A stretch of 64,000 nt of DNA from positions 62,001 through 126,000 of the forward strand of contig JANXDU010000006.1 in NCBI GenBank assembly GCA_025059195.1. Reading direction: 5' to 3'. The notes under the pieces were generated by a model. That model did not search any database. It saw nothing but the letters and a program-made list of their open reading frames with translations, and was not told the DNA's origin. This document shows, one piece after another, positions 26,269 through 34,889 of the stretch; the stretch's first letter is position 1, and every line of letters starts with the position of its first letter. Origin of the DNA: Candidatus Bathyarchaeota archaeon. Its GTDB lineage: Archaea > Thermoproteota > Bathyarchaeia > Bathyarchaeales > Bathycorpusculaceae. Made by a program: the position numbers and the translations under genes.

Positions 26269-26428
26269 ATAAGTTATTTAAGCATTTAGAAAAACGTGGA
26301 ATAATAAAAGCCATAAACCACCTGAAAATATGCCACTTAGAACTCTTTTACCGTAACGTATTTATTTATCGGCAAAAAAGGTTATGAAGCCATAGAGAAT
26401 GCAAAAACAAGGAGTGAGGCGGTACAGA

Positions 26429-26707
26429 ATGTCTGAAAGCAACTCAGTGTTGATCGGGAAAAAGCCAGTAATGAACTATGTACTGGCTTGCATAACCCTC
26501 TTCCACGGCGGAGCAAAAGAGGTAAACATAAAAGCCAGAGGAAGAGCCATAAGCCGTGCCGTCGACGTCGTTGAAGTGGTGAGGCGCCGGTTCTTGCCAG
26601 ACGTGAAAATAAAGAAAGTGGGCATTGGAACCGAGACGGTGGCACCCAGAGAAGAGGGTGGCACGCCCACGAACGTCAGCACCATCGAAATAACATTGGA
26701 ACGCTGA
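26429..26707 (+). CDS. albA: Chromatin protein Alba
   Basis: 92 residues from ATG 26429, preceded by GGAGTGAGGCGG; the in-frame ATG at 26399 is less likely. Alba signature: [43 protein letters not shown] and a C-terminal VSTIEITLE strand. The Lys pair near residue 9 (GKKPV) is the DNA-contact and acetylation region. Alba binds DNA and RNA as a dimer. Confidence 0.97.
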   Translation: MSESNSVLIGKKPVMNYVLACITLFHGGAKEVNIKARGRAISRAVDVVEVVRRRFLPDVKIKKVGIGTETVAPREEGGTPTNVSTIEITLER

Positions 26708-26779
26708 GTACAGCATCGAACAGTAAGCGTTTCCAAGGCTCCGCCGCCCCTCCTTTATTTGTGGAGGGCACCTTCCTAG

Positions 26780-27289
26780 GTGAAAACAGCGTTATGCAGT
26801 TTCTGTTTAAAAAGCGGAATACTGTGCCAAAAGTGTTCAGAGAAAGTTAAGTCCGGCGAAGTAACCGAACTCGACTTGAAAGTGGCTCGTCTACTTTTGT
26901 CTTTAGAGGAAGCATATCCTTCTCTTCAAAACGTGAACTTTCACAAGGCTGTGGAAGCTGGAAAAACTTTGGCTATACTCGTTGGTAAGGGGGACGTCCC
27001 TCGTCTTCTTGGCTATGGTGGGAAAATAATCAAGGCTTTAGGAGAAAAAACCGGAAAGTCCATTCGCGTTTTAGAGTATGGGGTTGACGATCGGAAGTTT
27101 CTGGAGGATTTGTTTGCCCCTTTAAGCATAGTTACTATAAATACTATATGGCTGCCTGACGGGACAACTGAGACTCGGGTGATTTTGAGAAAGAAGGGGG
27201 GCAAGCAACCTCCCTTCGATGTAAAGGCTTTAAAGGAGATTGCCCGTAAAGTGCGAAACATGACGCTCCGTGTAGAATTTACTGATTAG
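26780..27289 (+). CDS. Zinc-finger/KH-domain RNA-binding protein (NusA-like)
   Basis: 169 residues, GTG start. N-terminal CSFCLKSGILCQKC can hold one zinc. A KH core with the GxxG loop in LLGYGGKIIKALGEKTGKSIRVLEY follows (about 78-105), and a C-terminal basic domain. It resembles archaeal KH proteins of the NusA-like group. It lies 17 bases before aspS and is probably co-transcribed, suggesting a role in RNA or translation. Confidence 0.75.
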   Translation: MKTALCSFCLKSGILCQKCSEKVKSGEVTELDLKVARLLLSLEEAYPSLQNVNFHKAVEAGKTLAILVGKGDVPRLLGYGGKIIKALGEKTGKSIRVLEYGVDDRKFLEDLFAPLSIVTINTIWLPDGTTETRVILRKKGGKQPPFDVKALKEIARKVRNMTLRVEFTD

Positions 27290-27306
27290 TCGGGGCTGCC
27301 ACATCT

Positions 27307-28626
27307 ATGAAGTTGGATGCCATTGGCGATTGGAGGAGAACCCATTATTCTATTGACATAAAGCCGGAGCTTGACGGACAAGAAGTTACACTCTTTGGTT
27401 GGGTTCAGGAGATCAGAGATTTAGGTGGGATACGCTTTATAATATTGCAAGATAGAGAGGGTACTGTGCAGATTACTGTTCCACGGAAAAAAGTTAGCGC
27501 CGAAGTTTTGTCGAAAACCAATAAACTCCAGAAGAGGTACAGCATTGGCGTGAAGGGAATCGTTAGGAAAACCGAGATAACACCTAGAGGTGTCGAAGTC
27601 ATACCGAAGGAAATAAAAATTTTCGGTATGGCTTCACCGCAGCTGCCCCTAGACATAACTGGGAAAGTCCCAGCGAAGCTTGAAGCCCGCTTAGAAGCCC
27701 GCGCGTTGGACCTTTGCCGCGAAGAGAACATAGCAATTTTTAAGATTCAACACACAGCTGTAGAAGCTATACGGGACTTTCTTTTTGAAAGAGGTTTCAT
27801 AGAAGTTCACACCCCTCGTATAATTGCCTCAGCCACGGAAGGAGGCGCCGCGCTTTTTCCAGTGGATTATTTTGAAAGAAAAGCTTTCCTCGCCCAAAGC
27901 CCCCAGTTGTATAAAGAACAACTTGTAATGAGTTTGGAGAAAGTTTTCGAGATTGGACCGTTTTTTAGAGCAGAAGAGTCCCATACACGGAGACATTTAA
28001 GCGAGTTTGTTTCTATAGACATTGAACAAGCTTTTGCCACCGCCGAGGACGTCATGCAGTTGCTGGAACAGCTTATGCGGCATGTATGTAAAGTTGTCAG
28101 CGAGAAATGCCGCAAAGAGTTAGCCTTGCTAAATTACGAGCTTAAAATACCTGAAATCCCCTTCAAGCGTTTAACGTACGATATGGTTCTAGAAGACCTA
28201 AAAAGGAGGGAAGTAGAAATCCCGTGGGGTGAGGATATACCGACACCGGCTTTCAGAACCTTGGGCAAGACCCATCCATACTTTTACTTCATAACGGATT
28301 GGCCGACGCGTTCCAAGGCTTTTTATATAAAACCGCGAGAGGACAACCCGGAACTCTGTGAAGGATTTGACCTCATGTGGAGTTGGATTGAGTTGGCCAG
28401 CGGTGGAACAAGAATATCCTCAAAGGAACTCCTCATAAAACGTCTAAAGGAGAAAGGGTTAAACCCGGAGTCTTTCAAATACCACTTACAGGCTTTTGAT
28501 TATGGTATGCCGCCCCACGCCGGGTGGGCGATAGGTTTGGAGAGGCTCACAATGATGTTGACCGGCAAAAGGAACATTAGAGAGGTCACATTGTACCCGC
28601 GGGACAAGTTTAGGCTTACCCCATAA
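27307..28626 (+). CDS. aspS: Aspartyl-tRNA synthetase
   Basis: 439 residues, archaeal class IIb type. Anticodon-binding OB fold (VTLFGWVQEIRDLGGIRFIILQDREG), motif 2 region EIGPFFRAEESHTRRHLSEFVSIDIE and motif 3 GWAIGLERLTMMLTG. Because a full-length AsnRS is also encoded here, this enzyme could be Asp-specific rather than non-discriminating; this is not decided by sequence reading. Confidence 0.96.
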   Translation: MKLDAIGDWRRTHYSIDIKPELDGQEVTLFGWVQEIRDLGGIRFIILQDREGTVQITVPRKKVSAEVLSKTNKLQKRYSIGVKGIVRKTEITPRGVEVIPKEIKIFGMASPQLPLDITGKVPAKLEARLEARALDLCREENIAIFKIQHTAVEAIRDFLFERGFIEVHTPRIIASATEGGAALFPVDYFERKAFLAQSPQLYKEQLVMSLEKVFEIGPFFRAEESHTRRHLSEFVSIDIEQAFATAEDVMQLLEQLMRHVCKVVSEKCRKELALLNYELKIPEIPFKRLTYDMVLEDLKRREVEIPWGEDIPTPAFRTLGKTHPYFYFITDWPTRSKAFYIKPREDNPELCEGFDLMWSWIELASGGTRISSKELLIKRLKEKGLNPESFKYHLQAFDYGMPPHAGWAIGLERLTMMLTGKRNIREVTLYPRDKFRLTP

Positions 28627-28655
28627 TTTGGGCTTGGAAGGGTGCTTTTCCTCTT

Positions 28656-28949
28656 TTAGCCGCCGCCTACTGGTGGTATAATAGCAAGTATATCGCCATC
28701 TGCAAGTTCGGTTTTAAGCCCTTTGAGGGTTGAGGCACTACGCCCGTTGATTAGGAACTGGAGAAAACCCTTGACGTCGCCGGTTTTGCTGTCATAAACA
28801 TATTCCACGAAGCCTTTCCCGTAGCGCGTAGCCAGCCACTTTAAAACGTCTGCCAAAGTGACATGGCACCCTTCCGGAAACTCTATGGTTTCCTCTCGCT
28901 TGCCAGTTATTTCCCGCAGTGTGGTGAAAAAGCGCACTGAGACCCGCAA
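28656..28949 (-). CDS. Ubiquitin-like small modifier/MoaD-ThiS family protein
   Basis: About 97 residues from TTG 28949, chosen because GGTGA lies seven bases upstream; an open frame to TTG 28985 is longer. Beta-grasp pattern VSVRFFTTLREITGKREETIEFPEG, FLINGRSAS, LADGDILAIIPPVGGG. The C-terminal GG is the site of adenylation and thiocarboxylation or conjugation (MoaD, or archaeal SAMP). No E1-like enzyme is adjacent, so the role is open. Confidence 0.85.
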   Translation of the reverse strand: MRVSVRFFTTLREITGKREETIEFPEGCHVTLADVLKWLATRYGKGFVEYVYDSKTGDVKGFLQFLINGRSASTLKGLKTELADGDILAIIPPVGGG

Positions 28950-29041
28950 GCTGGTTTCACCAAAATTGATAGTGAAGTACAGCAAGATTTAAACTGTTCT
29001 AAGGGGAAAGCCTTCTGCAAAACATTGAAAAAGGGCTGTAT

Positions 29042-29602
29042 GTGGATTCGGCAACGGTTCTCGCAGTAGCCGTTGGCCTTGCCATGGACGCTTTCAGCGT
29101 GTCCATAGCCTATGGAATATGTGCCGAGGGCGACAGCAAAACCAACGCTTTGAAAATGGCTTCATCTTTTGGGGCCTTTCAAATGCTCATGCCAGTGCTA
29201 GGCTGGCTTGCAGGTGAAAAACTACTAGACTTCATAGCCGGATTTGACCACTGGATTGCATTTGGGCTGCTGCTTTTAATCGGCTGCAAAATGATTTATG
29301 AAGCGGCCGAACGAGAAACTGCTGGCAAGGCAGAACCGTTAAACATCCACGCGCTTTTAATCCTTTCCATAGCCACAAGCATAGACGCCCTAGCTGTAGG
29401 CTTAAGCTTCGCTTTCCTAAAAGTGCAAATAGCCACCCCGATAATGGTCATTGGAGCAGTAACCTTCACACTTTCGCTGGTAGGCGCCTTCCTAGGCAAC
29501 AGATTAAGCCAACTACACATAAACAAAATTGGAATTTTAGGTGGGCTAATTCTAATCGCTATCGGATCAAAAATTCTCTTGGAACACTTAACGTTAGGTT
29601 GA
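29042..29602 (+). CDS. mntP: Manganese efflux pump MntP
   Basis: 186 residues, GTG start. Six hydrophobic segments and the duplicated acidic motifs GLAMDAFSVSIAYG (first half) and SIATSIDALAVGLSFAF (second half) are diagnostic of MntP (formerly DUF204), which exports Mn2+. No manganese riboswitch was seen upstream. Confidence 0.93.
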   Translation: MDSATVLAVAVGLAMDAFSVSIAYGICAEGDSKTNALKMASSFGAFQMLMPVLGWLAGEKLLDFIAGFDHWIAFGLLLLIGCKMIYEAAERETAGKAEPLNIHALLILSIATSIDALAVGLSFAFLKVQIATPIMVIGAVTFTLSLVGAFLGNRLSQLHINKIGILGGLILIAIGSKILLEHLTLG

Positions 29603-29618
29603 CCCCTAAAAAGGGTAA

Positions 29619-29629
29619 AGTTTATATGT
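29619..29629 (+). promoter_or_regulatory. TATA box of the thermosome gene
   Basis: AGTTTATATG within the 85-base leader region; just upstream ACCC-CTAAAAA-GGGT (29607-29621) forms a small inverted repeat in the BRE position. A GGAGG ribosome-binding site lies before ATG 29688. Confidence 0.5.
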
Positions 29630-29687
29630 TACCGCATTTTTGCTTAACCACGCATAAGCATTTTACCTTAATGGAGGAAAGGATGAT

Positions 29688-31340
29688 ATGGCTTACTTAA
29701 CAACAACCGCTTCGGGGCAGCCCGTCTTAATCCTTAAAGAGGGAACTGCCCGAAGCCGCGGAAGGGAAGCTCAAAGAAACAACATAATGGCTGCCCGCAT
29801 CATAGGCGAAGTATTGAAGACAACCCTTGGACCCCGTGGAATGGATAAAATGCTCATTGACAGCTTAGGCGACATAACCATAACTAACGACGGCGCCGCC
29901 ATTCTAGACGAGATAGAGGTGGAGCATCCAGCAGCAAAAATGATGGTTGAAGTGGCTAAAACCCAAGACGACATGGTAGGCGACGGAACCACAACCGCCG
30001 TTGTTTTGGCAAGCGAACTCTTGAAAAGGGCTGAGGAGCTCTTAGACCAAAACATACACCCAACAATAATTGTCAGCGGCTACCGCAAAGCCGCCCAAAA
30101 AGCCATCGAAGTTATAAACCGCATAGCCAAACCCGTTGACATTGAAGATAGAGAAACCCTCCGCAAAGTAGCATTAACATCTATGGCAAGCAAAGCTGTA
30201 GGCCCAGCCAAAGAACATTTGGCGGAAATAGCCATAGATGCCGTAAAACAAATAGTTGAGCAAAGAGGCGACAGAAGAGTTGCCGACATAGACAACATCC
30301 AAATCATAAAGAAAACAGGCAAAGGTCTCTTTGAAACTCAGCTTGTGAGAGGCGTAATCATAGACAAGGAAGTCGTTCACCCAGGAATGCCGAAGAAGGC
30401 TGAAAACGCAAAAATCGCTTTGCTGGACTGCCCCCTGGAAATCGAGAAAACAGAGTTCAGCGCTGAAATACGCATCCGCGACCCGTCCCAAATGAAGGCT
30501 TTTCTAGACCAAGAAACCCAAATGCTGAAGGAGATGGTTGAAAAAATCAAGACGACAGGAGCCAACGTAGTCTTCTGCCAAAAAGGTATAGACGACATGG
30601 CACAACACTTTTTAGCGAAAGAGGGAATACTGGCCGCTAGAAGAGTCAAACAATCCGACATGGAGAAGCTTGCAAGGGCTACAGGCGGGAGAATAGTTAC
30701 AGACTTAGACGACTTGACACCCCAAGATCTAGGAACAGCTGGACTGGTAGAGGAACGCAAAATCGGCGAAGATAAAATGATATTTGTAGAAGACTGCAAG
30801 AACCCCCGCTCCGTGGCTATACTCATAAGGGCTGGCCTCGAAAGAATGGTGGACGAAGCGGAAAGAGCGATGACAGACGCCCTCTCAGTGGTTTCAGACG
30901 TCATTGAAAACAGCAAAATCGTGGCGGGCGGAGGCGCCGTTGAAACAGAAATAGCCAAAGAACTCAGAGACTACGCCGCCAAAGTGGGCGGAAGGGAACA
31001 ACTGGCCATAGAAGCCTTTGCCGACTCCATAGAAATAGTGCCAAGAACCCTGGCCGAAAACGCCGGCCTAGAACCAATAGACATAATAGTCGAACTCAGA
31101 GCAGCCCACGAAAAAACAGACGGATACCTCATGGGCGTAAACGTTTTTACGGGAAAAATTGAAAACATGTACAACAACGGCGTCGTTGAACCAGCCATAG
31201 TTAAAGAACAAGCCATCAAATCAGCAACAGAAGCTGCTTCTATGATACTACGCATAGATGACGTCATAGCTGCGTCAAAGCCGAAAGAAGAGAAAGAAAA
31301 AGAGAAAACACCAGGCGAAACCGAAAGCGAAGAATTCTAG
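29688..31340 (+). CDS. ths: Thermosome subunit (group II chaperonin)
   Basis: 550 residues. [65 protein letters not shown] and [12 protein letters not shown] are standard ATPase-domain motifs; residues about 210-370 are the apical domain with the built-in lid. The tail is Glu/Lys-rich ([20 protein letters not shown]) without a GGM repeat. Forms double-ring folding chambers. It is strongly coding-biased, so long antisense frames across it are shadows. Confidence 0.98.
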   Translation: MAYLTTTASGQPVLILKEGTARSRGREAQRNNIMAARIIGEVLKTTLGPRGMDKMLIDSLGDITITNDGAAILDEIEVEHPAAKMMVEVAKTQDDMVGDGTTTAVVLASELLKRAEELLDQNIHPTIIVSGYRKAAQKAIEVINRIAKPVDIEDRETLRKVALTSMASKAVGPAKEHLAEIAIDAVKQIVEQRGDRRVADIDNIQIIKKTGKGLFETQLVRGVIIDKEVVHPGMPKKAENAKIALLDCPLEIEKTEFSAEIRIRDPSQMKAFLDQETQMLKEMVEKIKTTGANVVFCQKGIDDMAQHFLAKEGILAARRVKQSDMEKLARATGGRIVTDLDDLTPQDLGTAGLVEERKIGEDKMIFVEDCKNPRSVAILIRAGLERMVDEAERAMTDALSVVSDVIENSKIVAGGGAVETEIAKELRDYAAKVGGREQLAIEAFADSIEIVPRTLAENAGLEPIDIIVELRAAHEKTDGYLMGVNVFTGKIENMYNNGVVEPAIVKEQAIKSATEAASMILRIDDVIAASKPKEEKEKEKTPGETESEEF

Positions 31341-31348
31341 TTTCCCTC

Positions 31349-31371
31349 AATTTTTTAAATTTAAAAATTTT
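31349..31371. terminator. AT-rich palindrome, likely terminator after thermosome
   Basis: TTTTTAAATTTAAAAA (31352-31367) is a perfect palindrome flanked by further T runs, eleven bases after the thermosome stop. T-rich stretches terminate archaeal RNA polymerase; symmetry would also serve the minus-strand ORF. Confidence 0.45.
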
Positions 31372-31390
31372 GAAACCTTCTCCTAAATAT

Positions 31391-31498
31391 TTAAGGAAAA
31401 GTTAAAAAGAAAGCTCTCCCAGAAACTAGAAAGCTAGATGAACCAAAGATGGCTATCATAAAAGCTACTGGTAAACCAAATTTCAGTCGCCGAGGCAT
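31391..31498 (-). CDS. Possible 35-residue single-span membrane protein
   Basis: ATG 31498 with GAGG six bases upstream encodes MPRRLKFGLPVAF, a hydrophobic stretch IAIFGSSSFLVSG and an end AFFLTFP. One transmembrane helix with positive-inside N-terminus is plausible. The GAGGCA of the ribosome-binding site pairs with TGCCTC at the start codon (31484-31500 region), so the start may be masked. Weak evidence; lies in the 215-base gap between thermosome and CorA-like genes. Confidence 0.3.
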   Translation of the reverse strand: MPRRLKFGLPVAFMIAIFGSSSFLVSGRAFFLTFP

Positions 31499-31555
31499 TT
31501 TCTGCCTCAAACCGTTGAGTCCGTTAAAAACGCAATTATAAAGGAAGCGAAAATT

Positions 31556-32410
31556 ATGTGGGTTTATGGTATAAAGGGTAAAAAACTTCACACAAGTAGT
31601 ATCCACTCCTTTGAAGAGCTTGAGAAATTTTCGGAGGAGTTTGACTGGTTCTGGGTAGATTCCCTAGAGCCTAGCCTTGAAGAGTTAAAAATAATCTCGC
31701 AGTTTACAAAAGTTGATTCAAAAATCTTTGAAGACATAAAAAGTGGAAAAGTTCCTCCCCGCTACAAAAAATTTGACGGTTATACGTTTATTCCAATTTC
31801 GTTTGCCATAATGCAGGAAAACGAGTTGAAAACATACCCGATATACATTATCATAAGTCAAAAAACACTCTTCACATTAAGGACGAAGGAGTCATCAGCG
31901 CCTATTGAAAACGCTGTCCAAACGATTAAAGACGCGCTGCCTGAGGTTGAAGGTCTTGGGCTCTCTTTTGTCCTATGTGAATTGTTGCGGGAAAACGCAA
32001 ACAGAAACTTGGATGTTGTGATGGTGCTGAGGGATGTTATAGAAAATTTAGAGGAAAAAGCCATGGCGAGACCATCAAAATCGGTGATGAACGAAGTATT
32101 CATGCTTAGAAAACAAATAGCCACCTTCTACCGTCTCTTATGGAACGAGCAACAAATCGTCGGAGGCCTAAAAAACGGACTAGTCCCTAACATCAAACTT
32201 TGCGAAAAATCTGCACTAAGTCTAGAAGACACTATGAATAACTTATCAAGGGAGCTTGAATTCCTAACGTCATACGATAGCACTTTAGACGGAGTCCTAA
32301 GACTTCAAGACTTAAGCATGATTCACAGAGTTGAAAGAACACTAGTGTATCTGACAATCATCACGGTGATAATGAACCTCGTGCTTATATTGCTGAGTTT
32401 AAGCGGCTAA
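31556..32410 (+). CDS. CorA-like protein lacking the pore signature
   Basis: 284 residues. The cytoplasmic funnel domain of CorA is recognisable (FWVDSLEPSLEELKIISQ, ISQKTLFTLRTKE, the long helix LRKQIATFYRLLWNEQ, RLQDLSMIHRVERTLVYLTIITV). After the first transmembrane helix (about 263-281) the protein stops: there is no GMN motif and no second helix, where CorA channels have about 35 more residues. No frameshift continuation was found after the stop. It may be a non-transporting paralog or need a partner. Confidence 0.75.
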   Translation: MWVYGIKGKKLHTSSIHSFEELEKFSEEFDWFWVDSLEPSLEELKIISQFTKVDSKIFEDIKSGKVPPRYKKFDGYTFIPISFAIMQENELKTYPIYIIISQKTLFTLRTKESSAPIENAVQTIKDALPEVEGLGLSFVLCELLRENANRNLDVVMVLRDVIENLEEKAMARPSKSVMNEVFMLRKQIATFYRLLWNEQQIVGGLKNGLVPNIKLCEKSALSLEDTMNNLSRELEFLTSYDSTLDGVLRLQDLSMIHRVERTLVYLTIITVIMNLVLILLSLSG

Positions 32411-32497
32411 AAGGTTTTTGAACCACCATCGCAATATTGACCAATAAATTTTTAGGAAGACCCATAATCTCTAATTAGTTGAATAAGGTGAAAAGAA

Positions 32498-33283
32498 ATG
32501 AGACAGTTTTGGTTCTTCACCCTCTCAGTGTTTATGCTCTGCAGCATGTTGCTGCTTGCAACCCTAAGAAACACTGAGGCAGGTAACCCGGCATATTCAA
32601 TAATCGAATACCCAAGTATTAACACAGCCGTGGTTGATGGGCAGTGGACAACGCCAGATGAATGGACGGATACGCCGGCAACCCCATTAAGGGGCAACGC
32701 CACCGGGATGTTCGGGTATAACATCCAAGACTTTTTTAATCTAGGTTTGGAGTGGGTTATTGAAATCTTCACCGACAACACTAATGATACGGGCGATTAC
32801 TGGCAAATATGCCTCGACAACAACAACACGGGAGGCACAGCCCCAGACATTTGGGACTTCAAAATAGAAATCATTGGACACACCCAACTAAAGGTTTACC
32901 GAGGAACAGGCACAGGCTGGACAGAAGTAACACCATTGCCCAATGAAATAAGATGGAGTAATAGGATCGCTGCTTCGCCTTGGAACAGCACGCCCCATTG
33001 GATCTTAGAGATAGTTGATATAAGCAAGGTGAACGGCACGGTTCAAGTTCCTAATCCACCGCCCACTGGAATGAGAATTGCAGCTTACGACGCCCGCACC
33101 AGAACACTTGCAGCATGGCCGCCAAACAGCAGAGCAGATGTCCCAGACGAGTGGGGAGTTATTCCAACGTTTTCACTTGAACCGATACCTGAAAACCTAA
33201 ACTTGCCAGCCATAGCGCTACTGTTCGCCCTTACCATCATCGTCATTTCACGAAGAAAACCCAAACAGACAACCAAAAAATAA
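32498..33283 (+). CDS. Putative cell-surface protein with C-terminal anchor
   Basis: 261 residues. Signal peptide (1-28), an extracellular beta-rich domain that begins VVDGQWTTPDEWTDT and resembles DOMON/CBM9-like sugar- or haem-binding modules, then PIPENLNLPAIALLFALTIIV and a basic tail RRKPKQTTKK, a layout like archaeal surface proteins with C-terminal sorting or anchoring signals. Ligand unknown. Ribosome-binding site AAGGTG lies just upstream. Confidence 0.7.
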   Translation: MRQFWFFTLSVFMLCSMLLLATLRNTEAGNPAYSIIEYPSINTAVVDGQWTTPDEWTDTPATPLRGNATGMFGYNIQDFFNLGLEWVIEIFTDNTNDTGDYWQICLDNNNTGGTAPDIWDFKIEIIGHTQLKVYRGTGTGWTEVTPLPNEIRWSNRIAASPWNSTPHWILEIVDISKVNGTVQVPNPPPTGMRIAAYDARTRTLAAWPPNSRADVPDEWGVIPTFSLEPIPENLNLPAIALLFALTIIVISRRKPKQTTKK

Positions 33284-33340
33284 CATCAACCAAAACGCTA
33301 AACCACCCCTCACTTTTTCTGATCTACTATTCTGTCTCTT

Positions 33341-33367
33341 GGCGGTCGAAGTGGATTTGAACGCTTC
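33341..33367 (-). repeat. tRNA T-arm-like fragment
   Basis: Minus strand GAAGCGTTCAAATCCACTTC followed by GACCGCC looks like the T arm and acceptor 3' half of a tRNA, with a GAAG/CTTC stem, but no matching 5' half lies upstream. It may be a decayed tRNA or the far attachment site of a lost element. Confidence 0.3.
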
Positions 33368-33665
33368 TAAGGCATGGCGAAAATTCCCACCACCCCCTTC
33401 TTTTCTGACATGCATAGACTTTAAGACGAAGATTATGGCCAGTTTGTAAGACAAGTTTTTGTTTGTTTTGACTATACCATTATAAGGGACAAGATGATAA
33501 GCCTCTAATGGTCAATTCTCTCGCTGGGTTTGTTAACAGTGCTCCTATGACACGTATGGCCTCAACCTCAAAAATGTTTAAGGTTAAGGGTTCATGGTTC
33601 ACATCTAGGAAAACCCTTACAAACCTTCATAGGTATGAGGACTTTGAGATATTCATTGGCGATTT

Positions 33666-33797
33666 GTGATCCACACAAGCGAAACTTTTGTTATGTTAGT
33701 TACCAACACAGAAAAGAAAATATGCCAACTTATGGATGTAGGATTCGAATACGTCTGCGACTATAACGGCGACAAAATCTTCAGAAAAAGAAAGTAA
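33666..33797 (+). pseudogene. Remnant of the C-terminal end of an archaeal tyrosine integrase
   Basis: The open frame reads ...HTSETFVMLVTNTEKKIC, then QLMDVGFEYVCDYNGDKIFRKRK and a stop at 33795. The ending GFEYVCDxxGxKxFRKRK is one I associate with archaeal site-specific integrases of the XerC/D-like type. There is no catalytic domain: upstream sequence holds only a 53-codon frame (33508-33669) in another phase. It lies 46 bases from the 3' end of tRNA-Arg, the usual insertion target. The family assignment rests on recall of this motif. Confidence 0.5.
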
Positions 33798-33843
33798 CCA
33801 TTACAAAGGAAATTTTAGCGGAGTGTCCGGGGTTCATTTTAAA

Positions 33844-33918
33844 CGGGCGGGGTGGGATTTGAACCCACGACCACAAGCTTAGGAGGCTTGCGCCCTATCC
33901 TTGCTAGGCTACCCGCCC
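33844..33918 (-). tRNA. tRNA-Arg (CCT)
   Basis: Acceptor GGGCGGG/CCCGCCC, D arm GCCTAGC-AAGGATAGGGC, anticodon arm CAAGC-CTCCTAA-GCTTG giving CCT, T arm GTGGG-TTCAAAT-CCCAC, discriminator G. CCA is not encoded and no intron is present. An AT-rich box (ACATTTAAG on the minus strand) lies about 30 bases upstream. Confidence 0.95.
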
Positions 33919-33965
33919 CTATCCATTAACTGCAATTTCAACTTAAATGTATTCTCGACACGGAA

Positions 33966-33974
33966 GATTTAAAC
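33966..33974 (+). promoter_or_regulatory. TATA-like box of tRNA-Leu
   Basis: GATTTAAAC about 37 bases before tRNA-Leu, allowing a short 5' leader. Confidence 0.45.
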
Positions 33975-34006
33975 CTTAGAAAACCTTTTGAGAGTATCCG
34001 CTGGTA

Positions 34007-34124
34007 GCGGGGGTACCCGAGCCAGGTCTAAATAGGCCTTGGGAGCCAGACAAGCCTAAGACAAGGGGGAGGACTTAAGATCCTCTGGCGTAGGCCTCCG
34101 TGGGTTCAAATCCCACCCCCCGCA
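34007..34124 (+). tRNA. tRNA-Leu (TAA) with an apparent intron in the D loop
   Basis: Acceptor GCGGGGG/CCCCCGC, anticodon arm GAGGA-CTTAAGA-TCCTC (anticodon TAA at 34076-34078), long variable arm, T arm GTGGG-TTCAAAT-CCCAC, discriminator A, no CCA. The gene is 118 bases against about 85 for a normal class II tRNA-Leu. The excess of about 33 bases lies in the D loop (34019-34064), between the CCC (34016) and GGG (34065) of the D stem. GTCT/AGAC and TAGGC/GCCTA pair around an AAA bulge (34026-34062). A splicing endonuclease gene lies at 53793. Confidence 0.85.
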
Positions 34125-34155
34125 CTGGTTTGCAGCAAAGTGTTGGCTTAGGAAA

Positions 34156-34485
34156 ATGGATGCCTCTGTTAAGCGTATAGCCAAGCAGCGTATTCAGAAG
34201 CTTTTCCGTTTAGCTATTAAAATTCATAAAGAAAACCAGCAGCTGGCTCAGCGTTATGTGGATATAGCCCGCCGTATAGCCATGGCAGCTAAGGTTCGCT
34301 TGCCAACTGAGTATAGGCGTTTAGTGTGCCGCCACTGCAAAAGCTTTATACTGCCCGGCGTTAGTTGTCGCGTGCGTATAAAACAGCGAAGGGAACCCCA
34401 CGTAGTTATAACATGCCTTAAATGTGGAGGGTATATTCGCATACCGCTGAGGAGGAAAGCGAATGAGCAGAAAAATAACTGCTAG
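34156..34485 (+). CDS. rnp4: RNase P protein component 4 (Rpr2/Rpp21)
   Basis: 109 residues. Helical N-terminus (AKQRIQKLFRLAIKIHKENQ...LAQRYVDIARRIA) and a zinc ribbon VCRHCKSFILPGVSCRVRI...VVITCLKCGGYIRIPL are diagnostic. Part of the archaeal RNase P that matures tRNA 5' ends. Its end overlaps the YhbY gene by 23 bases; both sit just after tRNA-Leu. Confidence 0.95.
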   Translation: MDASVKRIAKQRIQKLFRLAIKIHKENQQLAQRYVDIARRIAMAAKVRLPTEYRRLVCRHCKSFILPGVSCRVRIKQRREPHVVITCLKCGGYIRIPLRRKANEQKNNC

Positions 34486-34744
34486 AATGCGGTGCCGCTT
34501 AAAGAGGGAGTTTAGCAGCGAAAGCCCCACGATTTGGATCGGCAAAGGACAAGTATCAGTTGGACTCATTAAAGAAATCGAGAAGCAGTTGGATAAGAGG
34601 AAAATCGTCAAAGTTAAAATTTTAAAGACAGCCTTAAAAGAGGTAAAGGCCGCTGAGATAGCAGTGGAAATCTCTAAGCAAACAAAAGCCGAAATAGTTG
34701 ATGTTAGGGGGCACACGTTCATTCTTTATAAGCACAAAATTTAA
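34463..34744 (+). CDS. YhbY/CRM-domain RNA-binding protein
   Basis: 93 residues. The CRM fold is evident: RMRCRLKREFSSESPTIWIGKGQVS...LIKEIEKQLDKRKIVKVKIL and the final GHTFILYKHK strand. Relatives bind pre-ribosomal RNA. Overlaps rnp4 and is the typical archaeal neighbour of S19e. Confidence 0.92.
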   Translation: MSRKITARMRCRLKREFSSESPTIWIGKGQVSVGLIKEIEKQLDKRKIVKVKILKTALKEVKAAEIAVEISKQTKAEIVDVRGHTFILYKHKI

Positions 34745-34889
34745 ACATGCAGCGCTAACATTTACAGCGTGAAACTCAAATACTTGGGTAAGCCGAAAGC
34801 TCACATTTAACCAAACATAAACCTTACGGCCAACATTTTTATATCTGGCTTAGGGAATTACTGAAGGAAACAAGCGAGGAAAACAAAAA

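Noticed and set aside
30377-30958. 193-residue minus-strand frame inside the thermosome gene
   Set aside because: Antisense shadow of a strongly conserved gene; Ser/Ile-rich with no motif.
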